DNA of 28,029 bases from Actinomycetes bacterium. Its GTDB lineage: Bacteria > Actinomycetota > Actinomycetes > Propionibacteriales > Nocardioidaceae. Numbering within the stretch: position 1 is the stretch's first letter; every line of letters begins with the position of its first letter. The translations under genes and the position numbers were made by a program. This document shows positions 14,226 through 22,082 of the stretch, piece after piece. The DNA lies in assembly GCA_023396115.1 (NCBI GenBank), contig JAEWXC010000057.1, positions 1-28,029 on the forward strand. The letters are read 5' to 3'. The notes beneath the pieces are model-generated. The model saw nothing but the letters and a program-made list of their open reading frames with translations. It was not told the DNA's origin and did no database searches.

Positions 14226-14311
14226 CGGTGGTCGAGCTTGCCGAGACCGCGCCCCCGGTGGTCGAGCTTGCCGAGACCGGAGCCGCCTCGGTGGTCGAGC
14301 TTGCCGAGACC
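14226..14311. repeat. Three direct copies of a 23-bp dispersed repeat
   Basis: Three identical copies at 14226-14248, 14256-14278 and 14289-14311, each CGGT followed by GGTCGAGCTTGCCGAGACC, start 30 and 33 bp apart with unrelated spacers. Each unit is a weak palindrome (GGTC...GACC ends). From memory, similar elements recur in intergenic regions of Nocardioides and related genomes. They lie between the divergent TfoX-like and LLM oxidoreductase genes. Confidence 0.9.
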
Positions 14312-14350
14312 CCCGTCCCGCCCCCCAGTCCCGCTCCGACGACCGCGTGG

Positions 14351-14356
14351 CAGGGT
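14351..14356 (+). promoter_or_regulatory. Probable -10 element for the LLM oxidoreductase gene
   Basis: CAGGGT is 6 nt before the ATG at 14363. It supports that start over one at 14228 inside the repeats. Confidence 0.45.
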
Positions 14357-14362
14357 GGCGAC

Positions 14363-15286
14363 ATGGAACTGCGCATCTTCACCGAGCCCCAGCAGGGCGC
14401 CACCTACGACGACCTCCTTTCGGTCGCGCTGCGGGCCGAGACCCTGGGTTTCGGGGCCTTCTTCCGCTCCGACCACTACCTGACGATGGGCGGCGACGGC
14501 CTGCCCGGCCCCACCGACGCGTGGACGACGCTGGCCGGGCTGGCCCGCGAGACCTCGACCATCCGGCTGGGCACGCTGATGACCAGCGCCACCTTCCGCA
14601 ACCCCGGGGTGCTGGCGATCCAGGTCGCCCAGGTCGACCAGATGTCCGGCGGTCGCGTCGAGCTCGGGCTGGGGGCCGGGTGGTTCGAGGCCGAGCACAC
14701 CGCCTACGGCCTCGAGTTCCCCGACACCGGCGAACGCTTCGACCGCTACGCCGAGCAGTTGGAGCTGATCACCGGCCTGTGGGCCACCCCGGTGGGGGAG
14801 ACCTACGACTTCTCCGGTCAGCACTACACGCTCAGCGACTCCCCGGCGCTGCCGAAGCCGACGCAGGCCAAGCCCCCGGTCCTGGTCGGCGGTCTGGGCA
14901 AGAAGCGCACCCCGGCGCTCGCGGCGGCCCACGCGGACGAGTTCAACCTGCCCTTCGTGGACCTGGACACGACCCGCGCCCAGTTCGCCCGGGTCGCCGC
15001 GGCGTGCGAGGCGATCGAGCGGGACCCGGCCACCATGACCTGGTCCAACGCCCTGGTGCTCTGCGTCGGCGCCGACGAGGCCGAGATCGACCGCCGGGCT
15101 GCGGCGATCGGCCGGGAGAAGGACGAGTTGCGCACCAACGGGCTGGCCGGGACCCCGCAGGAGGTCGTCGACAAGATCGGTGCGTACGCCGAGGCCGGTG
15201 CCGAGCGGGTCTACCTGCAGATGCTGGACCTGGCGGACCTGGAGCACCTGGACCTGGTGGCCGCCGAGGTTATGCCGCATCTGTGA
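14363..15286 (+). CDS. LLM-class oxidoreductase, probably F420-dependent
   Basis: Luciferase-like TIM-barrel oxidoreductase of 307 residues. Diagnostic features are the opening ELRIFTEPQQGATYDDLLSVALRAETLGFGAFFRSDHY, GPTDAWTTLAGLARETSTIRLGTLMTSATFRNPGVLAIQVAQVDQMSGGRVELGLGAGWFEAEHTAYG (about 50-115), and KPPVLVGGLGKKRTPALAAAHADEFN. This pattern is typical of actinobacterial F420-dependent members; the substrate is not predictable. I start it at 14363, where a -10-like element precedes the ATG and the barrel begins at once. Reading from 14228 would add 45 residues translated from the 23-bp repeats (VVELAET three times), which is unlikely to be real protein. A stem-loop and repeat array follow its stop. 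Confidence 0.9.
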   Translation: MELRIFTEPQQGATYDDLLSVALRAETLGFGAFFRSDHYLTMGGDGLPGPTDAWTTLAGLARETSTIRLGTLMTSATFRNPGVLAIQVAQVDQMSGGRVELGLGAGWFEAEHTAYGLEFPDTGERFDRYAEQLELITGLWATPVGETYDFSGQHYTLSDSPALPKPTQAKPPVLVGGLGKKRTPALAAAHADEFNLPFVDLDTTRAQFARVAAACEAIERDPATMTWSNALVLCVGADEAEIDRRAAAIGREKDELRTNGLAGTPQEVVDKIGAYAEAGAERVYLQMLDLADLEHLDLVAAEVMPHL

Positions 15287-15290
15287 CAGC

Positions 15291-15324
15291 GACCGGGCGC
15301 TCGTGCTCGCACAAGTGCCCGGTC
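15291..15324. terminator. Stem-loop formed by an inverted and a direct repeat copy
   Basis: GACCGGGCGCTCGTGC (15291-15306) and GCACAAGTGCCCGGTC (15309-15324) pair over 16 positions with one G-T pair and one mismatch, separated by 2 nt. It starts 4 nt after the oxidoreductase stop and has no T-tract. It could end that transcript, or be an accident of the inverted first repeat unit. Confidence 0.5.
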
Positions 15325-15420
15325 GGGGTCGCCACGTCGCGCAAGTGCCCGGTCACCGTCACGCATGTGCCCGGTCAGTGCCACGCAAGTGCCCGGTCAG
15401 CGCCACGCAAGCGCCCGGTC
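15291..15420. repeat. Array of one inverted and five direct copies of a 16-bp core
   Basis: The core GCAAGTGCCCGGTC with two preceding bases occurs at 15309-15324, 15339-15354, 15361-15376, 15383-15398 and 15405-15420. An inverted copy is at 15291-15306. The last four direct copies have an exact 22-bp period; the first interval is 30 bp. It fills the gap between the oxidoreductase stop and the dapA promoter. Confidence 0.88.
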
Positions 15421-15467
15421 GGCGTCCGTGCGGGCGTGCCAGTGCGACCGCGGGCCGGCCACGGCGA

Positions 15468-15473
15468 TAACCT
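15468..15473 (+). promoter_or_regulatory. -10 element of a leaderless dapA-rnj promoter
   Basis: TAACCT followed by 6 nt and the dapA ATG at 15480, with no Shine-Dalgarno between. Confidence 0.65.
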
Positions 15474-15479
15474 GACACC

Positions 15480-16376
15480 ATGACTGCACCTTCCGCCCCC
15501 CTGGGCACGGTCCTGACGGCCATGGCGACGGCGTTCCACGCCGACGGCTCGCTCGACCTCGAGGGCACGCAGAAGGTCGCCAAGCACCTGGTGGCGCACG
15601 GTCACGACGGCCTGGTTGTCTCCGGCACCACCGGCGAGTCCGCCACCACCACCCTGGAGGAGGACGGCCAGATCCTGGCCGCCGTCCGGGAGGCCGTCGG
15701 CCCCGGGATCAAGCTGGTCGCCGGCGTCGGCACCAACGACACCCGCACCTCGGTCAAGCTCGCCCAGCAGGCGCGGGCCAACGGCGCCGACGCGGCGCTG
15801 CTGGTCACCCCGTACTACAACAAGCCCGGCCAGCGCGGCATCCTGCACCACTTCCGCACCGTCGCCGACGCCGCCGAACTGCCGGTCATGGTCTACGACG
15901 TCCCCGGCCGCACCGGATCGGCGCTCACGCTGGACTCCTACCGCACCTTGGCCGACTGGCCCGAGGTGGTCGCGGTCAAGGCCGCCACCGGAGACGTCGT
16001 GCAGGGCGGTCGGCTGGTGGAGATGGGCTTCTCGGTCTACTCCGGCGACGACTCGCTCAACCTGGCCTTCCTGGCGATGGGCGCCTGCGGCTTCGTGTCG
16101 GTCGCCGGTCACGTCTACGGCGACGACCTGCGCGCGCTGTACGACACCTTCCACGCCGGCCAGCCCGGCCAGGCCCTCGAGATCTGGACGCGGATGCTCC
16201 CCGCGATCGACGCCATCATGGGCGTGGAGAACTATGGAGCCACCACCGCCAAGGCAGCCCTGGAGCTGCTCGGCGTGCTCGACAACCGCCACGTGCGGGA
16301 ACCGCTGGTCGCCCTCGACGACGACGAGGTGGCCGCGCTGCGCACCGGTCTCGTGGCGGCCGGACTACTCACCTAG
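15480..16376 (+). CDS. dapA: 4-hydroxy-tetrahydrodipicolinate synthase
   Basis: Condenses pyruvate with aspartate semialdehyde, the first committed step to diaminopimelate and lysine, in the cytosol. The 298-residue TIM-barrel shows VSGTTGESATTT (47-58) with the active-site Thr pair, LLVTPYYNKPGQRGI (107-121), VYDVPGRTG with Y139, and the Schiff-base lysine K167 in VVAVKAATGD. Length and motifs are normal. It has a leaderless promoter and is followed after 7 nt by rnj, whose ribosome site overlaps the dapA stop. A dapA-rnj pair is a conserved arrangement in actinobacteria; the usual upstream partner dapB is absent here. Confidence 0.97.
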   Translation: MTAPSAPLGTVLTAMATAFHADGSLDLEGTQKVAKHLVAHGHDGLVVSGTTGESATTTLEEDGQILAAVREAVGPGIKLVAGVGTNDTRTSVKLAQQARANGADAALLVTPYYNKPGQRGILHHFRTVADAAELPVMVYDVPGRTGSALTLDSYRTLADWPEVVAVKAATGDVVQGGRLVEMGFSVYSGDDSLNLAFLAMGACGFVSVAGHVYGDDLRALYDTFHAGQPGQALEIWTRMLPAIDAIMGVENYGATTAKAALELLGVLDNRHVREPLVALDDDEVAALRTGLVAAGLLT

Positions 16377-16380
16377 GAGA
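16375..16380 (+). promoter_or_regulatory. Shine-Dalgarno for rnj, overlapping the dapA stop
   Basis: AGGAGA overlaps the dapA TAG stop and lies 3 nt before a TTG codon at 16384. No ATG or GTG occurs in frame before the conserved core, so TTG is the likely start. Confidence 0.65.
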
Positions 16381-16383
16381 ACC

Positions 16384-18075
16384 TTGTCCCACCCGCACCC
16401 TGAACTGACCGCTCCCGGCGAGCTCCCGAAGGGCGGTCTGCGGGTCATCCCGCTCGGCGGCCTTGGCGAGGTCGGCCGGAACATGACTGTCTTCGAGTAC
16501 GACGGCCGGCTGCTCATCGTCGACTGCGGTGTGCTCTTCCCCGAGGACCACCACCCGGGTGTCGACCTGATCCTGCCGGACTTCGGTCCGATCCGGGAGC
16601 GCCTGGACGACGTCGAGGCCCTGGTCCTGACCCACGGGCACGAGGACCACATCGGCGCGACGCCGTACCTGCTGCGCGAGCGTGGCGACATCCCGCTGGT
16701 GGGATCCGAGCTGACCCTGGCGCTGCTCGGGTCCAAGCTGCGCGAGCACCGTCTCAAGGAGACCGTCCACCACGTGGTGGAGGAGGGCGACATCATCGAG
16801 TTCGGGCCGTTCGAGCTCGAGTTCGTCGCGGTCAACCACTCCATCCCCGACGCCCTGGCGGTCGCGATCCGCACCGGCGCCGGCCTGGTGCTACACACCG
16901 GTGACTTCAAGATGGACCAGCTGCCGCTGGACGGCCGGATCACCGACCTCAACCACTTCGCCGCGCTCGGCGAGGAGGGGGTCGACCTGTTCCTCACCGA
17001 CTCCACCAACGCCGAGGTCCCGGGCTTCACCACCCACGAGAAGGACATCGGGCCGGTCCTGGACCGGGTCTTCTACAAGTCCGAGCAGCGGATCATCGTG
17101 GCCTGCTTCGCCAGCCACATCCACCGCGTCCAGCAGGTGCTCGACGCCGCCGTCACGCACGGCCGCAAGGTCGCCTACGTGGGTCGCTCGATGGTCCGCA
17201 ACATGCAGATCGCCAAGGACCTGGGCTACCTCACCGTCCCGCCGGGCGTGCTCGTGGACGCCAAGGAGCTGGCCGCGCTGGCACCGGAGAAGCAGGTGCT
17301 GATCTCCACCGGCTCGCAGGGTGAGCCGCTGTCGGCGCTGAGCCGCATCGCGCAGCGCAACCACCACTTCGTGCACCTGGAGGAGGGGGACACGGTCGTG
17401 CTGGCCAGCTCCCTGATCCCGGGCAACGAGAACGCCGTGTTCCGGGTGATCAACGGGCTGAGCCGGCTCGGCGCCAACGTGGTGCACAAGGGCAACGCGC
17501 TGGTGCACGTCTCCGGCCACGCCAGCGCCGGTGAGCTGCTCTACTGCTACAACATCGTCAAGCCGCGCAACGTGATGCCGGTGCACGGCGAGATCCGGCA
17601 CATGCGCGCCAACGCCGACCTGGCCAAGGCCACCGGTGTGCCCGAGGAGAACGTCGTGATCGCCGAGGACGGCGTGGTCGTCGACCTCGTCGACGGGCGG
17701 GCGCGGGTGGCCGGCAAGGTCGAGTGCGGGTACGTGTTCGTCGACGGCACCACCATCGGTGACATCTCCGAGTCCTCGCTGAAGGACCGCCGGATCCTGG
17801 GCGAGGAGGGGTTCGTCTCGGTCATCGTGGTCATCGACTCGGTCACCGGCAAGGTCACCGCCGGACCCGAGGTCACCGCCCGCGGTTTCGCCGAGGACGA
17901 GCAGAAGTTCGACGAGATCCTGCCGCAGATCACCGACGCCCTGGACACCGCGGTCGCCGACGGGGTCCGCGACACCTACCAGCTGCAGCAGATCGTGCGC
18001 CGCGTGCTGGGTCGCTGGGTCAACAAGCGGCTGCGTCGTCGCCCGATGATCATCCCGGTGGTCGTGGAGGCCTGA
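16384..18075 (+). CDS. rnj: Ribonuclease J
   Basis: Metallo-beta-lactamase/beta-CASP ribonuclease with 5'-exo and endonuclease activity in mRNA decay and rRNA maturation; 563 residues, the family norm. The N-terminal GGLRVIPLGGLGEVGRNMTVFEYDG is diagnostic. The zinc motif is HGHEDH (84-89), followed by NHSIPDALAVAI, LHTGDFK and DSTNAEVPGFT. The beta-CASP part contains VACFASHIHRVQQVLDAA, GRSMVRN and STGSQGEPLSALSR, and the MBL fold resumes with HVSGHASAGEL and RNVMPVHGE. The C-terminal domain ends RRRPMIIPVVVEA. The sequence is nearly collinear with the M. tuberculosis protein as I recall it. The start is a TTG with a Shine-Dalgarno overlapping the dapA stop, so translation is coupled to dapA. 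A strong hairpin follows. Confidence 0.96.
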   Translation: MSHPHPELTAPGELPKGGLRVIPLGGLGEVGRNMTVFEYDGRLLIVDCGVLFPEDHHPGVDLILPDFGPIRERLDDVEALVLTHGHEDHIGATPYLLRERGDIPLVGSELTLALLGSKLREHRLKETVHHVVEEGDIIEFGPFELEFVAVNHSIPDALAVAIRTGAGLVLHTGDFKMDQLPLDGRITDLNHFAALGEEGVDLFLTDSTNAEVPGFTTHEKDIGPVLDRVFYKSEQRIIVACFASHIHRVQQVLDAAVTHGRKVAYVGRSMVRNMQIAKDLGYLTVPPGVLVDAKELAALAPEKQVLISTGSQGEPLSALSRIAQRNHHFVHLEEGDTVVLASSLIPGNENAVFRVINGLSRLGANVVHKGNALVHVSGHASAGELLYCYNIVKPRNVMPVHGEIRHMRANADLAKATGVPEENVVIAEDGVVVDLVDGRARVAGKVECGYVFVDGTTIGDISESSLKDRRILGEEGFVSVIVVIDSVTGKVTAGPEVTARGFAEDEQKFDEILPQITDALDTAVADGVRDTYQLQQIVRRVLGRWVNKRLRRRPMIIPVVVEA

Positions 18076-18092
18076 GCCACCCGAGTACGTCA

Positions 18093-18132
18093 CGACGGGC
18101 CCGCGGACCGATCCGGTTCGCGGGCCCCGTCG
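18093..18132 (+). terminator. Strong hairpin terminator after rnj
   Basis: A GC-rich stem of about 17 bp (arms 18093-18109 and 18115-18132) with a 5-nt loop, one bulged G and one G-T pair. It begins 17 nt after the rnj stop. There is no T-tract. Confidence 0.75.
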
Positions 18133-18193
18133 CGTCCGGAGCGGCCGCGGTCCGGGACGACGCCAGTCCGGGGGTCACACGGCGGGAAGAACG

Positions 18194-18206
18194 TGACACA
18201 GTGTCA
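18194..18206. promoter_or_regulatory. Perfect 13-bp palindrome, likely a TetR-type operator
   Basis: TGACAC-A-GTGTCA, 6-1-6 with perfect arms, lies 42 bp before the ATG of the broken gene at 18249. TGACA...TGTCA palindromes are typical of TetR-family operators. No TetR gene is in the window, so the regulator would act in trans or the site is a relic. Confidence 0.55.
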
Positions 18207-18248
18207 TCTCCCGTGGCCGGTGCGCCGGCCCCACCCAGGAGGTCGACG

Positions 18249-18717
18249 ATGCGCCGCACCACCGCCCCCGACCGACACGTGGTGACCCCCGAGCGGCTCG
18301 GTGTCACCGACCGGCGGTGGCGACGGTTCGGGGAGCCGGTGGCGGCCCACGACGGGGACGAGGGGATCTTCGGTGCCGACTCGATCGTCTGGCAGGTGCT
18401 GCTGCACCCGGCGGTGATCGTCTTCCAGTACCCGTTCCAGACGCTGCTGCAGCCAGCTGCGCAGCATCGGCTACCTGGCCCTCGACCACGGCCTGTTCAA
18501 GCAGATCGCGCTCGGTGCCTCCCCGGCCCCGGTCCGGCGGCGCGCCGGTCTGGGTGCCGTGCGGTCCGCGCTGGCGCCGTGGCTCACCGGGGCTCTGCTG
18601 CCGCTGGTGTGGCTCCTCCAGCAGCCGCCGGCCGAGCGGCACTGGCGTCGGCTGATGTGGGGACCCGACGGGGTGCGCCTGATCCGGACCGCCCGGGCTC
18701 GACTCCGCCGAGGGTGA
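18249..18717 (+). pseudogene. Broken gene, possibly an MpaB/DUF2236-type oxygenase remnant
   Basis: An ATG at 18249 has a strong AGGAGG site 6 nt upstream. It opens a protein-like frame (RRFGEPVAAHDGDEGIFGADSIVWQVLLHPAVIVFQYPFQTLLQ) that loses coding character at about 18455. Protein-like sequence resumes in the +1 frame (SQLRSIGYLALDHGLFKQIALGASPAPVRRRAGLG, then a Trp/Leu-rich segment) and stops at 18717. The FGxDSxxWxV and HPA elements resemble the start of DUF2236/MpaB oxygenases, usually 250-400 residues. About 155 codons remain, so either a central piece was deleted at the junction or a small protein suffered a one-base shift. Short GC-rich microhomologies (GCTGC/GCAGC) flank the junction. 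Family assignment is tentative. The last 134 bp are antisense to the 3' end of cydDC. Confidence 0.55.
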
Positions 18718-21700
18718 CCACCCGGTCCATCGCGTCCAGGCCGATCCGGCCGTGGGTGATCCACAGCAGGGTGCGCCCGCCGTCGTCGGCCAGGAGCTCG
18801 GCGGCCACCTGACGGGCCGTGTCGGTGTCCAGGTGCGCGGTCGGTTCGTCCAGCACCAGCACCGGGGCGTCGGCCAGCAGGGCACGGGCCACCGCGATCC
18901 GGGCTCGTTCACCCCCGGAGACGTGGGCGTGACCCTCGCCGACCATCGTCGCGGCCCCGTCGGGGAGCCCGCCCAGCCACGGACCCAGGTGCGCCCGCTC
19001 CAGGACGGCCAGCACCTCGGCGTCGGTGGCGCCGGGGCGGGCCAGCCGGACGTTCTCCAGCACGTTGGAGGCGAACAGGTACGGGTCGTCGTCGACCAGG
19101 CCCACGCTCGAGCGGACGTCGTCGAGGGACAGCTCCCGGGCGTCCACCCCGGCCAGGGTGACTCGACCCCGGCGCGGGTCGATGAACCGCAGCAGCAGCG
19201 CCGCGACCGTGCTCTTGCCCGAGCCCGAGGGGCCGACCAGGCCCACCCGGGAGCCCGCCGGCAGGTCCAGGTCCAGGCCGTCGAGGACGTCGACGTCGTC
19301 CCAGCCGGCGCCGACCTCCGCCACCACGACCCCGGTCGGACCGGGCGGCAGCGGGGTGGGGAAGTCGACCTCGGTGACGGCCGGCTCGGTGGTCTCCAGC
19401 ACCTCGAGCCGCTCGCGGGCCGCGCGGGTCCGCACGCTCAGCGCCCCGGCGTCGGCCAACGGGCCGATCGCGTCCAGCAGCGCCAGCGGCAGCATCACCA
19501 GCAGCGCCAACCGGGCCGGCGAGGTGGCACCGAGGGGCACCAGCCCCGCGACAGCCACCACGGCAGCCGAGCAGGCCAGCGAGGTGAACCCGTGCGCCAG
19601 CGACACCGCCCGGGTGGAGGTCGACTGGGCCCGGGCCAGCGCCTCACCGGCGTGGCGCACCGCCTGCAGCGCCGGTGCGGTGGCCTGCCAGAGCACCAGC
19701 TCGCGGCTGTTGCCCAGCAGGTGCTCGGTGGCGGTGCCGAGCTCGGCGCGGGCCCGCACCCACGCGCGTTCGGCGCGGGCGACCCGGCTGCGGGTCCACC
19801 AGAAGACCGCGGGCCCGACCAGGGTCAGCAGCCCGATCAGCAGCCCGGCCACCGGGGCGATCGCCGCCGCCACCGCCGCGGCCAGGACGCCGACCAGCAG
19901 ACCCGTCCAGACCGGTTGCCGCACCCGCAGCTCGTGGTCGACCAGGGCGTCCACGTCGTCGACCACCGAGGTGAGCAGGTCGCCGCGGCGGGCCCCCAGC
20001 CGTCCCGGCACCAGCGGCACCAGCGCGTCGTAGACCCGGGCCCGGCGTTCGGCGAGCGCGCGCAGGGCGGCGTCGTGGGAGACCAGTCGTTCGGCGTAGC
20101 GCAGCACCGGACGGGCCAGGCCGAACAGGCGCACCCCGACGATGGCGACCATCAGGTGCAGCACCGGGGGGTGCTCCGAGGCGCGGGTGATCAGCCACGC
20201 GGCGGTGGCACTCAGCGCCACCCCGGAGGCGACCGACAGGGTGCCCAGGGCGATGCCGGAGCGGGTGCCCAGGCGGCCCGGGAGGTCGCCGGGCTCCGTG
20301 CCCGCGCCCGGGCGACGGGTCTCTGAGGTGTGGAGCGAGGCGGGGAGCGAGGCGGTGCGTGCGGCCGGGGACGCGTGTCCGGTCCCGGGGTCCGGTGCCG
20401 TGGTGCCGGCTCCGGGCGCCATCAGCGTGATGACCTGGTCGGCGGCCTCCAGCACGGCGTCGCGGTGGGCGACCACGACCACCAGCGACCTCTCGGCCAG
20501 TCGGCGCAGCGTGCGCAGCAACACCGCCTCGGTGGCGGCGTCCAGGTGGGCGCTCGGCTCGTCCAGCAGCACCAGCGGCCGGTCGGCCAGCACCACCCGG
20601 GCCAGGCCCAGCCGCGCCCGCTGCCCGGCCGAGAGCCCGGCGCCGTCCTCACCCAGCAGTGTGGCGGTGCCGTGCGGCAGCGCCCGCACCGCATCGGCGA
20701 GGTCCACCGACTCCAGGGCCGCCCACAGGGCGTCCTCACCCGCGCCGGGGACCGCCAGGCGCAGGTTGTCGGCCACCGACCCGGCACTCAGCCACGGCCG
20801 CTGCGGGGCCCACGCGGTCCGGGCGTGCCAGGCCTCGGGATCGGTGTCCAGCACCGTGGCCAGGTCCGTGCCGTCCACGAGCACCCGTCCCGTGCTGGGG
20901 CGGCGTTCGCCCAGCAGGATCTGGAGCAGCGTCGACTTGCCGCAGCCGGAGGGTCCGGCGATCGCGACCAGCCCGGTGGCCGGCAGGTCGGCACTGAGCG
21001 GCGCGAGCGCGGCCCGCTGGCGACCCGGGTAGGTGAGGGTGACCCGGTCCAGGCCGATCCGGGCAGGTTCGCGGCCCGGCAGCGTCCCCGGGGTCGGTGT
21101 GGCGGCCGGGCTGCGGGGTTCGGATCGGAGCAGCTCGTCGGCGGTGCTGAACGCCGCGGCGCCCTCGGCCGCGGCGTGGAACTCGGCCCCGACCCGCCGC
21201 AGCGGCCAGTAGGCCTCGGGAGCCAGCAGCAGCACCACCAGGGCGGTGCGGAAGTCGATGCCGTCGCCGGCCAGCCGCAGCCCCACACAGACCGCCACCA
21301 GCGCCACCGACAGGGTTGCGACCAGTTCCAGGGCGGCCGAGGAGGCGAACGCGGTCCGCAGCGTGTCCACCGTGGTGCGGCGGTATCGGTCGGTGACGTT
21401 GCGGATCGTGGCCGACTGGGCGCCGGCCCGGCGGTTGGCGACCAGGGTTGGCAGGCCGCGCACCACGTCGAGGAAGTGCCCCGACAGTGCGGTGAGCTGG
21501 CGCCACTGCCGGTCGGCCTTCTCGCTGGTCTGCATTCCGATGAGGATCGCGAAGACCGGCACCAGCGGCAGGGTCAGCAGCACGATCAGCCCCGAGAGCC
21601 AGTCCAGCGCGAAGATCACCACGACGGTGACCGCCGGCAGCACCGCGGCCAGGACCAGCGTCGGCAGGTACCGGGTCAGGTACGGCTCCAGCGCGCCCAG

Positions 21701-22069
21701 GCCGCGGGTGGCCAGCACCGTGAGCTCGCCGGTGCGGCGGGTGTCGCGGTCCGCGGCGTCGAGGCGCAGCGACGCGGCGAGCAGCCGGGCCCGCAGGGCC
21801 CCGGAGACCTGACCCGCGGCCCGGGCGGCGCAGGCGTCGACCAGCCAGGTGGCCACCACGCGCAGCGCGGTCACCCCCAACAGGGCCCAGGCCCACGGGT
21901 GCCAGGCCGAGCCGCCGGGGTCGCCGACCAGGGCGACCACCAGCGACCCGACGGCGACGGCCTGAACCACGACGGCCAGACCGGAGACCACCCCGGCCCC
22001 CGTCCCCACCACCAGGGCGGTGCGGGCGGGGGCCAGGTGGGGCAGGACCGCAGGGTCCAGCGGCTTCAC
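18584..22069 (-). CDS. cydDC: Fused CydDC thiol (cysteine/glutathione) ABC exporter
   Basis: One polypeptide of 1161 residues holding both halves of the heterodimeric CydDC exporter, which sends reduced thiols outward and is needed to assemble cytochrome bd. The CydD half (1-550) has six hydrophobic segments in residues 15-290, Walker A GPSGCGKST (372-380), signature LSAGQRARL (about 479-487) and Walker B LVLLDEP (499-505). After a Pro/Ser linker (about 551-595), the CydC half has membrane segments to about 870, Walker A GPSGSGKST (946-954), signature VSGGERAR (about 1050) and Walker B VLVLDEP (1070-1076). Fusion is usual in Streptomyces and relatives. The GTG at 22069 is 13 nt after the cydB stop. 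The last 39 or so residues are Ala/Pro/Arg-rich, beyond the normal end near VVTLGG, and come from DNA antisense to the broken gene. Confidence 0.94.
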   Translation of the reverse strand: MKPLDPAVLPHLAPARTALVVGTGAGVVSGLAVVVQAVAVGSLVVALVGDPGGSAWHPWAWALLGVTALRVVATWLVDACAARAAGQVSGALRARLLAASLRLDAADRDTRRTGELTVLATRGLGALEPYLTRYLPTLVLAAVLPAVTVVVIFALDWLSGLIVLLTLPLVPVFAILIGMQTSEKADRQWRQLTALSGHFLDVVRGLPTLVANRRAGAQSATIRNVTDRYRRTTVDTLRTAFASSAALELVATLSVALVAVCVGLRLAGDGIDFRTALVVLLLAPEAYWPLRRVGAEFHAAAEGAAAFSTADELLRSEPRSPAATPTPGTLPGREPARIGLDRVTLTYPGRQRAALAPLSADLPATGLVAIAGPSGCGKSTLLQILLGERRPSTGRVLVDGTDLATVLDTDPEAWHARTAWAPQRPWLSAGSVADNLRLAVPGAGEDALWAALESVDLADAVRALPHGTATLLGEDGAGLSAGQRARLGLARVVLADRPLVLLDEPSAHLDAATEAVLLRTLRRLAERSLVVVVAHRDAVLEAADQVITLMAPGAGTTAPDPGTGHASPAARTASLPASLHTSETRRPGAGTEPGDLPGRLGTRSGIALGTLSVASGVALSATAAWLITRASEHPPVLHLMVAIVGVRLFGLARPVLRYAERLVSHDAALRALAERRARVYDALVPLVPGRLGARRGDLLTSVVDDVDALVDHELRVRQPVWTGLLVGVLAAAVAAAIAPVAGLLIGLLTLVGPAVFWWTRSRVARAERAWVRARAELGTATEHLLGNSRELVLWQATAPALQAVRHAGEALARAQSTSTRAVSLAHGFTSLACSAAVVAVAGLVPLGATSPARLALLVMLPLALLDAIGPLADAGALSVRTRAARERLEVLETTEPAVTEVDFPTPLPPGPTGVVVAEVGAGWDDVDVLDGLDLDLPAGSRVGLVGPSGSGKSTVAALLLRFIDPRRGRVTLAGVDARELSLDDVRSSVGLVDDDPYLFASNVLENVRLARPGATDAEVLAVLERAHLGPWLGGLPDGAATMVGEGHAHVSGGERARIAVARALLADAPVLVLDEPTAHLDTDTARQVAAELLADDGGRTLLWITHGRIGLDAMDRVVTLGGVEPGRSGSGAPRRVPTSADASAARPAAAGGATPAAAEPR

Positions 22070-22082
22070 GGGGTCGTCGACC

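Noticed and set aside
14228..14362. N-terminal extension of the LLM oxidoreductase through the repeats
   Set aside because: It would encode VVELAET three times from an intergenic repeat. The ATG at 14363 has a -10-like element at the usual spacing and begins the conserved barrel.
15291..15420. The 22-bp array as a CRISPR
   Set aside because: The units are too short, the spacing is too tight for spacers (6 bp of near-constant sequence between cores), one unit is inverted, and no cas gene is present.
15616..16383. N-terminal extension of rnj through dapA
   Set aside because: The frame is open upstream of the TTG only because it is an alternate frame of dapA; that part is Pro/Ser/Arg-rich with no homology to RNase J.
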